DNA of 64,000 nucleotides, taken from assembly GCF_001696455.1 (NCBI RefSeq), contig NZ_MAUJ01000013.1, positions 49,809 to 113,808 on the forward strand, written 5' to 3'. A program made the position numbers and the translations under genes. Below, piece after piece: positions 55,168-63,802 of the stretch; positions within the stretch are counted from its first letter, which is position 1; each line of letters starts with the position of its first letter. Origin of the DNA: Pseudoalteromonas luteoviolacea. GTDB taxonomy: Bacteria > Pseudomonadota > Gammaproteobacteria > Enterobacterales > Alteromonadaceae. Below the pieces are notes generated by a model. It made no database searches. It was not told the DNA's origin and worked only from the letters and a program-made list of their open reading frames with translations.

Positions 55168-56757
55168 TGCGCAATCGGTAGATATTGCTTTTTGAGTTGC
55201 CCCTTTAACTGCATAAGTATTTCTACCTGCATCTTTCGCGCGATACATAGCCTGATCAGCCATATCAAGCAAATGGCTTCTTTCATCATTACTTTCAGGC
55301 CGCATGGCACATGCGCCAACACTGACAGTCACATATTGACTCACTGATGACCTTTCATGACTAATTTCCAGTGCAGCCACAGCTGCTAAACATTTCTCAC
55401 AAAAGCCATCAAGCTGCTCAGTATCGGGGAGAATAAAAATAAACTCCTCCCCGCCAATCCGAGCAAAAACATCACAGGCGCGCTGCGCCAACTGCGCCAA
55501 AGCATTTGCAACTAAACATAAACAGCGATCTCCTGCGACATGACCATAATAATCGTTATATTCCTTAAAAAAGTCGATATCAATAACAACTAAACTTATC
55601 GGGCTACCAATACGTACAGCGCGCCGCCACTCTTTTTGCAACTGCATGTCGAAGTGGCGCCTATTTGAGACTTCTGTCAGACCATCTATTTGAGTCAGGG
55701 CCAGTAATCTGGCATTGGCTTTGTCCAATTCTTTGGTTTTGATTCTCACCGCATGCTGTATCGCAATTTGGCGACGATATAAAAGTCGTACATAAAAGAA
55801 CATTAGAAACGTCATTACCATGCCGATAAAGAGCACTAAAACTGGGATAGCTGAAATACGGCTCTGCACAAAACGATGAGACGGGGAGGCACTGATCACC
55901 CAGTTACGCCCCCAGACGTCCAGCCAAGACTGCATCTGCCCCTGAGTTTGCAGCCGATTACGATATAGCGTTTGTGGCTGCTCGGCATTGGTGACATCCT
56001 CAATAACAAACTCGATATCCCCTTCATTTTTACCTAGTTTCGAATGCGCGACTAATGCATTAAGTTTAAATACCCCAATCACAAAACCACGAATATTGTC
56101 CCGTTTATCCGCAACGGTCAGTGATAGATGCTCATATATCGGTCGCAGTGCAATAAAGGCTTTCTGTTTATGAGGGTCTTGCACGAGTGTAATACTGGCT
56201 GTTACCAGCGGCAGTGCCAGATCCCGCGATGTTTGAATAATATCTCGGCGAGTTTGACTAGAAAATAAATCAAAGCCAAGTGCAGCCTCATTACCGAAAA
56301 GGGGTTCAATATATTGTACTGGGTAATACTGCTTGCGTATCTGGGCAGCTTGCATCTGCCCCTGCAGTCGCTCGGTAATCGCAAACTGAGCATAGTTTTG
56401 CTGGTTTTTTAGCTCAAACTCTTGCCGCGCATCTTGTGTGACTCGTGGCACCCATTGCAAAGCTTGGATCCCCGCCTTCGTGGCGAGAATACGAGAAGAA
56501 ACATGACGAAACTCAGCTTTACTGGCTTGAGGTTTAACATCAAAGAGCACAGCGAGACTATGTAATGAAGAGAGGTTGTTCATCACCGTTTCTTTGAATG
56601 AATCTACCCTCAGCAAATACTCTTTACTAAATTCTTGCATGATGGAATGCTGTTGCTCTTGATACAACATATACACCAAAGTTCCGGTGAAAAGGCTGCC
56701 CGTAACCAACACCGTAAGCTGCATACAAAGCGCCACTTTCCGCTGTGTGATATCCAT
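55153..56757 (-). CDS. CHASE-domain diguanylate cyclase
   Basis: 534 residues. TM1 (about 10-30) precedes a periplasmic CHASE domain (about 60-270; AGIQALQWVPRVTQDAR), TM2 (about 300-322), a short coil and a GGDEF domain (about 360-520). The active-site signature is RIGGEEF, an active GGEEF form; DIDFFKEYNDYYGH is intact. It makes cyclic di-GMP in response to a periplasmic signal. ATG 56757 has AAGGGA 6 bases upstream; longer frames to 56805 are less likely. Confidence 0.92.
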   Translation of the reverse strand: MDITQRKVALCMQLTVLVTGSLFTGTLVYMLYQEQQHSIMQEFSKEYLLRVDSFKETVMNNLSSLHSLAVLFDVKPQASKAEFRHVSSRILATKAGIQALQWVPRVTQDARQEFELKNQQNYAQFAITERLQGQMQAAQIRKQYYPVQYIEPLFGNEAALGFDLFSSQTRRDIIQTSRDLALPLVTASITLVQDPHKQKAFIALRPIYEHLSLTVADKRDNIRGFVIGVFKLNALVAHSKLGKNEGDIEFVIEDVTNAEQPQTLYRNRLQTQGQMQSWLDVWGRNWVISASPSHRFVQSRISAIPVLVLFIGMVMTFLMFFYVRLLYRRQIAIQHAVRIKTKELDKANARLLALTQIDGLTEVSNRRHFDMQLQKEWRRAVRIGSPISLVVIDIDFFKEYNDYYGHVAGDRCLCLVANALAQLAQRACDVFARIGGEEFIFILPDTEQLDGFCEKCLAAVAALEISHERSSVSQYVTVSVGACAMRPESNDERSHLLDMADQAMYRAKDAGRNTYAVKGATQKAISTDCARQVG

Positions 56758-56961
56758 GATAAATCCCTTCATAAGCACGCTGTCATTGCAAGTATAGACC
56801 ACCAAATAAAACGTGTGTGATGGAAGCCAATTACCACAATACTGGATTAAATTCGGCAGACTCTGTCAACTCTGCTATGATCGCGTATCCAAGGCAATAT
56901 CGCCAATCATAGACAAGGTAAAGGTCCACACCATTGCCACCCCAGCACAAAGAGAGTATGC

Positions 56962-58395
56962 ATGAACTTTTCTCAACTTGGGTTATCCCAAGTACTTTTA
57001 AACACCCTCGACACCAAAGGGTATAGTTCACCGACCCCAATTCAGCAGCAAGCCATTCCAGCCATTTTAAACGGCCAAGACGTGATGGCTGCAGCGCAAA
57101 CTGGAACAGGCAAGACAGCAGCATTCACCTTACCACTGATTGAGCAGCTGCTTAACTCTCAGCAACCTCATGCAAATCAAGCTAGAGTGCTCGTGCTCGC
57201 ACCAACGAGAGAGCTTGCAATACAGATTGCTGAAAGTGTAGAAACCTACAGTGCAGGCACGCGTATTCGCAGTACTGTTGTTTATGGTGGTGTTAAGATC
57301 AACCCACAAATGATGCGTTTGCGCAAGGGTGTCGATATCCTTATCGCTACTCCGGGAAGGCTATTGGACTTATACCAACAAAATGCGGTTAAGTTTACGG
57401 AGTTATCCGCGTTGGTACTGGATGAAGCTGACCGTATGCTGGATATGGGCTTTATTCATGACTTGAAAAAAATCATTCGCCTACTGCCCAAAAAGCGCCA
57501 AAACTTACTGTTTTCCGCAACATTCTCTGGACCTATTCGCGAATTAGCCCAAGGTTTGTTCTCTTCACCGGTTGAGATTTCAGTTGCCACCGAAAACACC
57601 GCCGCTAAAACAGTTATCCAAAGCGCTTATGCCTTAGATAAATCACAAAAGAGTAAGTTGCTTTGCCATTTTATTCTTGAGAAGCAATGGCAACAAGTAT
57701 TGGTATTTTGTCGCACCAAACATGGTGCGAACAGGCTAGTCGCCCTATTGGAAAAAAACCACATCAGCGCGGCGGCCATTCACGGCAACAAATCGCAAGG
57801 TGCAAGGGTAAAAGCGCTAAATGGCTTTAAAAATGGCGACGTCAATGTATTAGTGGCCACAGACATTGTAGCCAGGGGGCTAGACATCAGTGAATTACCT
57901 TATGTAGTGAACTTCGATTTACCAAACACCTACGAAGACTATGTGCACAGAATTGGGCGCACAGGAAGAGCTGGGAGTGAAGGCATTGCCGTCTCTTTTG
58001 TCACCTTAGCTGATGCAGATGATTTATATGGCATCGAGCGCTTTATTGGTGCGCTTATTCCGCGCGCAGTGGAACCCGGGTTTGAGCCACAAAACCCAGT
58101 ACCTGAAAAACCGCTAGATACGCGTCCAATCAAACCTAAAAAGCCGAAAAAGAAGAAAAACAAAGCAGACGCGGCTGAACAGGCAACGACGACTTCAAAG
58201 AAAACTCATCACACAAATTCAAGTGAAGGGAAAAACCATTCGGGAAAACGTCAGGGACCTTCTCGCAAACCTAAACGCAATACTGGTGCGCAAGGGCCGA
58301 GCAAATCAGGGGCAAAGTCAAAGCCTAGCAATAAGCCGCGCAATCCGAATAAACCAAATCAATCTGGCAAGCCTCGTCCATCAAAGCCTGCCTAG
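56962..58395 (+). CDS. DEAD-box RNA helicase, RhlE family
   Basis: 477 residues. The Q motif is near the N-terminus (YSSPTPIQQQAIPAIL), followed by motif I AQTGTGKT, Ia PTRELAIQ, motif II VLDEADRML, motif III SAT (LFSATFS), motif V ATDIVARGLD and motif VI HRIGRTGR. The last 100 residues are a Lys/Pro-rich basic tail (KPKKPKKKKN), typical of RhlE-type RNA binders. It is cytoplasmic, with roles in ribosome assembly or RNA decay at low temperature in this group. Neighbours are unrelated. Confidence 0.93.
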   Translation: MNFSQLGLSQVLLNTLDTKGYSSPTPIQQQAIPAILNGQDVMAAAQTGTGKTAAFTLPLIEQLLNSQQPHANQARVLVLAPTRELAIQIAESVETYSAGTRIRSTVVYGGVKINPQMMRLRKGVDILIATPGRLLDLYQQNAVKFTELSALVLDEADRMLDMGFIHDLKKIIRLLPKKRQNLLFSATFSGPIRELAQGLFSSPVEISVATENTAAKTVIQSAYALDKSQKSKLLCHFILEKQWQQVLVFCRTKHGANRLVALLEKNHISAAAIHGNKSQGARVKALNGFKNGDVNVLVATDIVARGLDISELPYVVNFDLPNTYEDYVHRIGRTGRAGSEGIAVSFVTLADADDLYGIERFIGALIPRAVEPGFEPQNPVPEKPLDTRPIKPKKPKKKKNKADAAEQATTTSKKTHHTNSSEGKNHSGKRQGPSRKPKRNTGAQGPSKSGAKSKPSNKPRNPNKPNQSGKPRPSKPA

Positions 58396-58403
58396 ACCAC
58401 CAT

Positions 58404-58433
58404 GATAAGCCCAGTTTATACGCTGGGCTTATC
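58404..58433. terminator. Hairpin between convergent helicase and kinase genes
   Basis: An 11-bp perfect stem GATAAGCCCAG/CTGGGCTTATC with an 8-base loop begins 9 bases after the helicase stop. The kinase stop codon lies in the loop. No T-run follows on either strand. Confidence 0.65.
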
Positions 58434-59723
58434 TGCGTAGCGTTTCACTTTCAAACAAAAACACGCGCCACCCAATTCATGCACCCCATCAATAACACAA
58501 ATATTACCTTCGTGTAACTGAGCGATAGAATTGGCAATCGCCAAGCCCAGCCCACACCCGCCAGAATCCCGCGAGCGGCTTGGATCCAAACGCGTAAAAG
58601 GCTCAAAAATCCGGGAGCGCTTACCTGGTGGGATACCAATACCGTCGTCCTCAATGTAGAACTGTATATAGCCACCATCAACACACAATGAAATGTGGCA
58701 TTGTGTTTGTGCAAATCGTCCTGCATTGCGTACGATATTGATCAGCGCACGACGCAGCAGATTATGATCGGCGACAACATTTAAATCGTCACCGCTAATA
58801 TTGTATTTAATCTTGGGATAAAAACTGGATACTTTGTCCACCGCATCTTGGAGAAGTTCCCTACAAGAGATAGACTGCAACTGCAATATGGTACTGCCAT
58901 CTTTAAGCTTAGCGTAGTACAGCAATTCTTTGACCAATTCATCCAACCCCAGTAAGGCATTTTGCATTGTACTTTTAAGTTCAGCTTGTGCCTCAAGCTC
59001 CGCATCTTCTAACATGTCTAAAGCAAATTGAATGCGTGCCATAGGGCTTCTAAACTCATGAGCCACACCATGTAACAAGTCCCGTTGCAGATTTAATTGC
59101 TCTGTACTTTGCTGCTCACTTGACGCCAAATATCCATACAGTTCGGTTAATTGATCTTGAGGGCTTTGCGCTTTTTCAATATCAGCGGGGAGCACCGCTG
59201 CTAATTGGGCTCTGAGCTTCAATTGAGCTCGATACATTGCAACCAATAATGCAACAACCCCCAAACCATTGACCAAGCAAGCCATTAACCACATGAACCA
59301 ATCAGCAAACCAGCTCAGCACACTCTGATAAATAATAGGGCCGATCATGACCACTTGGTTATCGCTGCGCATTATGTAAATACTGGCAGTTTGTGCATCA
59401 ACAAATACTTGGCCTGATTGCAATTCACTGAGCTGCTCAATTAAAAATGGGTCATCTTCAAATTGGCGTAGGGAAAGGATGTCTGTGGGATGATCACCAT
59501 AGACTGGTAAACTTTGAAGTAGCGCCGCATCTGCAATATTTTGCTCAGTATGGAGATACGCTTCGATATCATCGGCGAACTGATTTAAGTAACGCTCGTA
59601 CTGTGCCAGTGACGCTTCTTGGATTTCAAAGTAAGCATCTTCCATGAGCCAACGCGCTGATACCAAATTGACCAGTATCATGATACCTAGCCACGCCACT
59701 ATCAATTTGCCGTTAATCTGCAA
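58416..59723 (-). CDS. Sensor histidine kinase (EnvZ/RstB-like)
   Basis: 435 residues from a TTG start. AAAGGG sits 8 bases before TTG 59723, which overlaps the response regulator's end by 11 bases. The longer frame to 59837 would lie inside the regulator gene and adds poor N-terminal sequence. TM1 (about 5-26), a periplasmic domain (about 27-140), TM2 (about 145-170), HisKA with His in HGVAHEFRSPMARI, and HATPase (NIVRNAGRF, DDGIGIPPGKR, GCGLGLAIA) follow. It is coupled to the OmpR-type regulator. The signal is unknown. Confidence 0.9.
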   Translation of the reverse strand: MQINGKLIVAWLGIMILVNLVSARWLMEDAYFEIQEASLAQYERYLNQFADDIEAYLHTEQNIADAALLQSLPVYGDHPTDILSLRQFEDDPFLIEQLSELQSGQVFVDAQTASIYIMRSDNQVVMIGPIIYQSVLSWFADWFMWLMACLVNGLGVVALLVAMYRAQLKLRAQLAAVLPADIEKAQSPQDQLTELYGYLASSEQQSTEQLNLQRDLLHGVAHEFRSPMARIQFALDMLEDAELEAQAELKSTMQNALLGLDELVKELLYYAKLKDGSTILQLQSISCRELLQDAVDKVSSFYPKIKYNISGDDLNVVADHNLLRRALINIVRNAGRFAQTQCHISLCVDGGYIQFYIEDDGIGIPPGKRSRIFEPFTRLDPSRSRDSGGCGLGLAIANSIAQLHEGNICVIDGVHELGGACFCLKVKRYADKPSV

Positions 59724-60399
59724 TGAGATACCCTTTATTTCGTATGGTTTTGATAACTTGGGGCTGCTTGGGGTCATCCCCAAGTTTTTTACGTAACCGC
59801 GATATCCGCAAGTCAATTGAACGGTCCATGGCATCATACTCTAGATTGAATATTTTACGATGCAAGCTATCTCGAGAAATGATGCTTCCCGCCGATTGGG
59901 CAAGTACCCAAAGCAACTCAAATTCCGCACTGGAGAGGGTCACCTCTTCGTTGAGATAACTCACTGAGCGATTACGCCAGTCCAATTGCAAACTGCCATC
60001 GCATACCACGCGCAAATCTTTGTGTTGCTCCTGCAAGCTTGATTGACGTCGCAGTTGTGCGCGAATATGCGCAAGTAACACTCTAGGTTTTAAGGGCTTA
60101 CATAGGTAATCATCCGCACCGACTTCTAGACCTGTCACTTCATCAATATCATCAACTAACGCAGTTAACATGATGATTGCGCCAGCGAAATGAGGGCGGA
60201 TCTCTCTACAGATAGCCAACCCATCGGTACCGGGCAACATCAAATCTAGAATAATCAGATCCGGTTGTATCTTAAATACTTTCTCAGCGGCTTGGCGCCC
60301 ATCATTCAGAACTTCAACCAAGAAACCATTTTGGACCAAAAACTGGCTGATCAAGGAGGTTAGCTCTCGATCATCATCAATCAATAAAATTTTTTGCAT
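59713..60399 (-). CDS. OmpR-family response regulator
   Basis: 228 residues: receiver (MQKILLIDDDRELTS, LIILDLMLPGTDG, GADDYLCKPL) and winged-helix DNA-binding domain (VTLSSAEFELLWVLAQ, ISRDSLHRKI, VIKTIRNKGYLIAD). ATG 60399 follows AGGTG; the upstream frame to 60447 is not supported. It lies head-to-tail with the kinase gene, which overlaps it. It is cytoplasmic. The cognate target is unknown, but the secreted metalloprotease and lipoprotein just upstream in the same direction are candidates. Confidence 0.92.
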   Translation of the reverse strand: MQKILLIDDDRELTSLISQFLVQNGFLVEVLNDGRQAAEKVFKIQPDLIILDLMLPGTDGLAICREIRPHFAGAIIMLTALVDDIDEVTGLEVGADDYLCKPLKPRVLLAHIRAQLRRQSSLQEQHKDLRVVCDGSLQLDWRNRSVSYLNEEVTLSSAEFELLWVLAQSAGSIISRDSLHRKIFNLEYDAMDRSIDLRISRLRKKLGDDPKQPQVIKTIRNKGYLIAD

Positions 60400-60448
60400 A
60401 ACACCTACAAAGATACAACAAATAACGTGTTCCATACAAAGGAGCACA

Positions 60449-60467
60449 AGGGGGCTGTACGCCCCCT
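60449..60467. terminator. GC-rich hairpin between lipoprotein and regulator genes
   Basis: A 7-bp stem AGGGGGC/GCCCCCT with a 5-base loop lies directly after the small lipoprotein gene. There is no U-run, so it may only partly separate the protease-lipoprotein genes from the regulator. Confidence 0.5.
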
Positions 60468-60469
60468 AC

Positions 60470-60826
60470 TTAGTTAGACTGATTACACAGCGCATACACT
60501 GCGTGATTGTATTTACTGGCGAATTGATATTTCGCACTACGGCTTTCTCGCTCCGCCTTTGAATACAATACATCTCCTTCATTTTTCCAGTAGCGAATTC
60601 CACACTGCTGTTTGAGACTTTTTACATCTCCGTCTTCAAACCCTGGAATTACTAGCCGTCTGCTTGCAAATACTAAAAAGCGATAATCTTGTTCAGCCTT
60701 AGCCCACTCCAAATTGCTTTTCAAATCCGTCTGATCGAATGTGCCATGTTTTTGCTGATCAGCACATCCACCTAGACTTGAGATGGCGACAGCGAAAGCC
60801 GCGATCCGCTTTAATTGCCTATTCAT
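60470..60826 (-). CDS. Small lipoprotein
   Basis: 118 residues. MNRQLKRIAAFAVAISSLGGC is a signal with lipobox LGGC, so Cys21 should be lipidated. The mature part is soluble and helical, with Cys residues in LKQQCGIRYW and VYALCNQ that could pair. The ATG overlaps the TGA of the upstream metalloprotease gene (ATGA), so they are translationally coupled. No family is recognised. The longer frame from 60883 lies inside the protease gene. Confidence 0.75.
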   Translation of the reverse strand: MNRQLKRIAAFAVAISSLGGCADQQKHGTFDQTDLKSNLEWAKAEQDYRFLVFASRRLVIPGFEDGDVKSLKQQCGIRYWKNEGDVLYSKAERESRSAKYQFASKYNHAVYALCNQSN

Positions 60827-63417
60827 ACACGTGAACTCCGTAGACGTCTCAATCCAAGCAACATGACACCCAGTAGTGACCATAAAGAGCCGCTGTCAGA
60901 TGACGTGTCGTCATTGTTTTTAGGAGGTGTCGGTTCTGGCGTTGGTGTCGGATCTGTAACCTTTGTTTTCTCTTTTACGGTGACATCCAATTGCCCCGTT
61001 GCGGTTGCCCCCTGCCCATCAGAGACCGTATAAGACACTTGCTCTTTGCCAGAAAAGTCTGCTGGTGCAGAGTAGATAATCATCTGCTCATTGAATGTCA
61101 CAACCCCTTTTCCAGTGTAGTTGACCGCCGTAAGCTTTAGTGCATCATCATCTAGGTCGCTATCATTGTCCAGTACCTTCACTTGCACTTTTTGTGCACC
61201 AAACTCCACACTCACAGTATCATTTTGCGCGACTGGCGCATCGTTAACGGGTGTAACTGTGATGCTTAAGTTAAACGGATCGCTTTGCATTTCACCACGT
61301 TTTACCACCACTTGTGCTTGTAACTTACCATTGAAATTAGCTTTTGGCGTGATGGTGGTCCCTTGAACGGTATAGTTATCTCCACCAGCGATTTCAATGC
61401 TATCTATTGTCTGTGCTGTCGCCATGGTTAAATCGCTTGGCTGCACGGTAATTGGTTTATCTTCGGCAACCGTCAGTGGCTTTTGGCCCGTGACCTTAGG
61501 CTTAACCGCCGCACCGCTTTCGTTTGTAATGGAAAAGTCACCTTTGTTTATAGCAAAGAAAATATTATCGCTACAACGCACCATAACTCTTGCTTTATCA
61601 GTTTTCAGAATAGGCAGAGCCACCTCGTACTGACCATTATTAGGCACTTTACTGGCCAAGGTTGTGGCAAATTGTTGCCCACCATCAACGGATAATAAAA
61701 TGTCCACTTGCGTACAATTGACAGGTGCGTTTTCACTGCCAGCTGTGTGCCAATTAACTAGTTGTCGATTTGTTCTCCATTGAGAACTTGCGTCAGGTAA
61801 CTTAACCGCAAACCCCGCGTCGTTAGCAACGACCGAAACTTGCATATCATCTTCTGACACACCACCCTTGCCATCTCTAGCTACTAAACGAAAATCAAGC
61901 TTACGCGTCGTCGTCGCATATGCCTCACCATAACTGAGCGTGCCTAGCAGGACATCCGATATTTGTGGCAGTGTACGCTCTGCTTTGTCGGTTGGATTAA
62001 ACGTTCGGAACAAAGGTCGGCCACCTTCATCAACACCATCACTTTGCTTACTGTCCGATGCGCTGCCCACATTGTATTGTTGCCAACTGTAGCTTAGCGT
62101 ATCCCCGTCAACATCGGTCGCACTGCCGATTAATTTAAAAGGAGTGCGAGCTGGAATCGTATAGTCGTTGCCCGCATTTGCTTCAGGACGTTGATTGGCT
62201 CGGGGAGTGTGTGTGCCACAGCTTTTACCCGCTTTTTCACGCGTAAAAGCCATCATTTGTTCCAACGAGTGGGCGTGAAAATAGGGGTCAGAATTGGCCT
62301 GTAAATTTTGCTCATCACAAATGCCTGCGTAACCCATAATGGTTGAACCACTTCCCGGCTCATACGCACTGGTACCCACTCTATTGCCCGTACAAGCACC
62401 TGAAGTACCATTAAAAGTATGCTCAGCACCTAGCTGATGACCAATTTCATGTGCCACATAATCAACATGAAATGCATCATTGTCTGGTTGCTCGCTCCCT
62501 GTTACACCTTCTGCTTTTATCTCGGTACAAACCACTTCAAAGCCTGCTAAGCCGCCCCCGCCAGTACCAACGAGGTGGCCCACATCATAATTTTCAAGGC
62601 CAATATGTTCATTGATCACGGCGCTGATTTTATCAATATCGGCGTCTGTGTTGTCAAAAGGGTCGCTATTTGAGTCTAAGAAGATTAACTTGTCACTCCC
62701 CTCTACAAGCTGAAAACGGATTGCCATATCACGGCTATAAACATCATTTAGCCTATTCACCATTGTCACCAGTGCCGACATAACCTTTTCTTTGGTACCA
62801 CCATGATAAGCAGCATACTCGCCTGTCGTCGCGACAGCTAAACGATAAACAATTTCGGTATTTGGAAGCGTTGTTTTGGCTAATCCAGACTGGGCGCGTT
62901 CATGGTAATGGGCAGCTTCAGTCAAATGGTGTCTGCGTGGAGCCTGTTGGCGCAAAGGGTTGACTCGCTGTTTTTTTGCAGTCCGGTCGTAAACAGAATA
63001 TAGATTGTCCGCATTACGCTGTGGATCGATATAAACATGCTTCCCTTGATAATTAAACATGCCATAAAAGCCCTTTTCATCCATGTTGAAATGGCCCCGG
63101 TGAGCCGAGTTGTGCTTATCCACCCCTGTAAAAGTGCGAATATGACTGTATTTAGCAGCAAGCTCTGGAGCCATGACTTGAGATGGGAAAAGCTTAAATG
63201 TCACTTTCTCCCCGGTTGGCAAGGGCAAAACCAGCTCTATCGATTCTTCGCCAACAGCATTTAATGTTTGTTGCAAAGCTGGTTCATCTAAAGAGTAAAC
63301 CTTTTGGTGCCCCAATTGGTTACGACCTTTATCTGCATAATGCCAGTAATCAGATTCAGCATTGGCTGCCGTAGCAACAATTTGGCTTACCAAAATGGCG
63401 AGTAGGTGTTTTTTCAT
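60823..63417 (-). CDS. Secreted M12-type zinc metalloprotease with tandem beta repeats and GlyGly-CTERM-like end
   Basis: 864 residues. A signal (MKKHLLAILVSQIVATAANA) and a propeptide precede a reprolysin-like catalytic domain. H323EIGH327QLGAEH333 is the HExxHxxGxxH zinc site, with Met-turn SGSTIMGYAGIC about 20 residues later. A region with Ig/PKD-like wording (RPEANAGNDYTIPARTPF) and tandem-95/cadherin-like repeats follow (about 660-830; VTPVNDAPVAQNDTVSVEFG). The C-terminus (SDSGSLWSLLGVMLLGLRRLRSS) looks like a GlyGly-CTERM tripartite sorting signal: Gly/Ser, a hydrophobic helix, a basic tail. It is likely secreted by type II and processed by a rhombosortase-like enzyme. Confidence 0.9.
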   Translation of the reverse strand: MKKHLLAILVSQIVATAANAESDYWHYADKGRNQLGHQKVYSLDEPALQQTLNAVGEESIELVLPLPTGEKVTFKLFPSQVMAPELAAKYSHIRTFTGVDKHNSAHRGHFNMDEKGFYGMFNYQGKHVYIDPQRNADNLYSVYDRTAKKQRVNPLRQQAPRRHHLTEAAHYHERAQSGLAKTTLPNTEIVYRLAVATTGEYAAYHGGTKEKVMSALVTMVNRLNDVYSRDMAIRFQLVEGSDKLIFLDSNSDPFDNTDADIDKISAVINEHIGLENYDVGHLVGTGGGGLAGFEVVCTEIKAEGVTGSEQPDNDAFHVDYVAHEIGHQLGAEHTFNGTSGACTGNRVGTSAYEPGSGSTIMGYAGICDEQNLQANSDPYFHAHSLEQMMAFTREKAGKSCGTHTPRANQRPEANAGNDYTIPARTPFKLIGSATDVDGDTLSYSWQQYNVGSASDSKQSDGVDEGGRPLFRTFNPTDKAERTLPQISDVLLGTLSYGEAYATTTRKLDFRLVARDGKGGVSEDDMQVSVVANDAGFAVKLPDASSQWRTNRQLVNWHTAGSENAPVNCTQVDILLSVDGGQQFATTLASKVPNNGQYEVALPILKTDKARVMVRCSDNIFFAINKGDFSITNESGAAVKPKVTGQKPLTVAEDKPITVQPSDLTMATAQTIDSIEIAGGDNYTVQGTTITPKANFNGKLQAQVVVKRGEMQSDPFNLSITVTPVNDAPVAQNDTVSVEFGAQKVQVKVLDNDSDLDDDALKLTAVNYTGKGVVTFNEQMIIYSAPADFSGKEQVSYTVSDGQGATATGQLDVTVKEKTKVTDPTPTPEPTPPKNNDDTSSDSGSLWSLLGVMLLGLRRLRSSRV

Positions 63418-63802
63418 AGCAGGTTCCTGTTGTCATTGATTGTAAGTGCTGTACATGACAATAACTAAACCTGTTTTGGTCTTGGGTAACCAAGTGTGGA
63501 GGTTTTGTATCCTACCTGATACAAACAAATATCGTTTGACTAAACCATGATGATAACAGTATGGAAAAGGCTTATTGGGAGAAGAAATGAAGCCAGTACC
63601 GCACTCCTTGCGGTCGCATACGCAATGCTATGTTTGCCTATACGTGGCGGCCCTCCTTGAAAGATATTTTGTAACCATTGGTGTTGGTTTTTATATCTAT
63701 GCTAGTTATACAACTAACATCTCAAAACTCGACGCTCAGTTGTCCCTTACTAAGCTAAAAAATTCGTATTTCTAGTTAGAAAAAAGTTCAACTTACCACC
63801 GT
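63418..63802. other. Intergenic region upstream of the metalloprotease
   Basis: 385 bases with no convincing gene; a 62-codon frame from ATG 63587 with GGGAGAAGAA before it is noted but not accepted. Inverted repeats lie at 63481-63494 and 63504-63525. Confidence 0.5.
63481..63525. promoter_or_regulatory. Two adjacent dyads upstream of the metalloprotease gene
   Basis: CTTGGGTAACCAAG (63481-63494) and TTTGTATC-N6-GATACAAA (63504-63525) are both exact inverted repeats, 64 to 108 bases before the protease start. They could be operators. Confidence 0.4.

Noticed and set aside
59724..59837. Upstream extension of the sensor kinase
   Set aside because: Overlaps the response regulator's DNA-binding domain and adds no membrane or sensor sequence.
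63587..63775. 62-codon plus-strand frame with good GGGAGAAGAA ribosome site
   Set aside because: The translation looks non-globular with scattered Cys and aromatics, and no family is recognised; the ribosome site alone is not enough.
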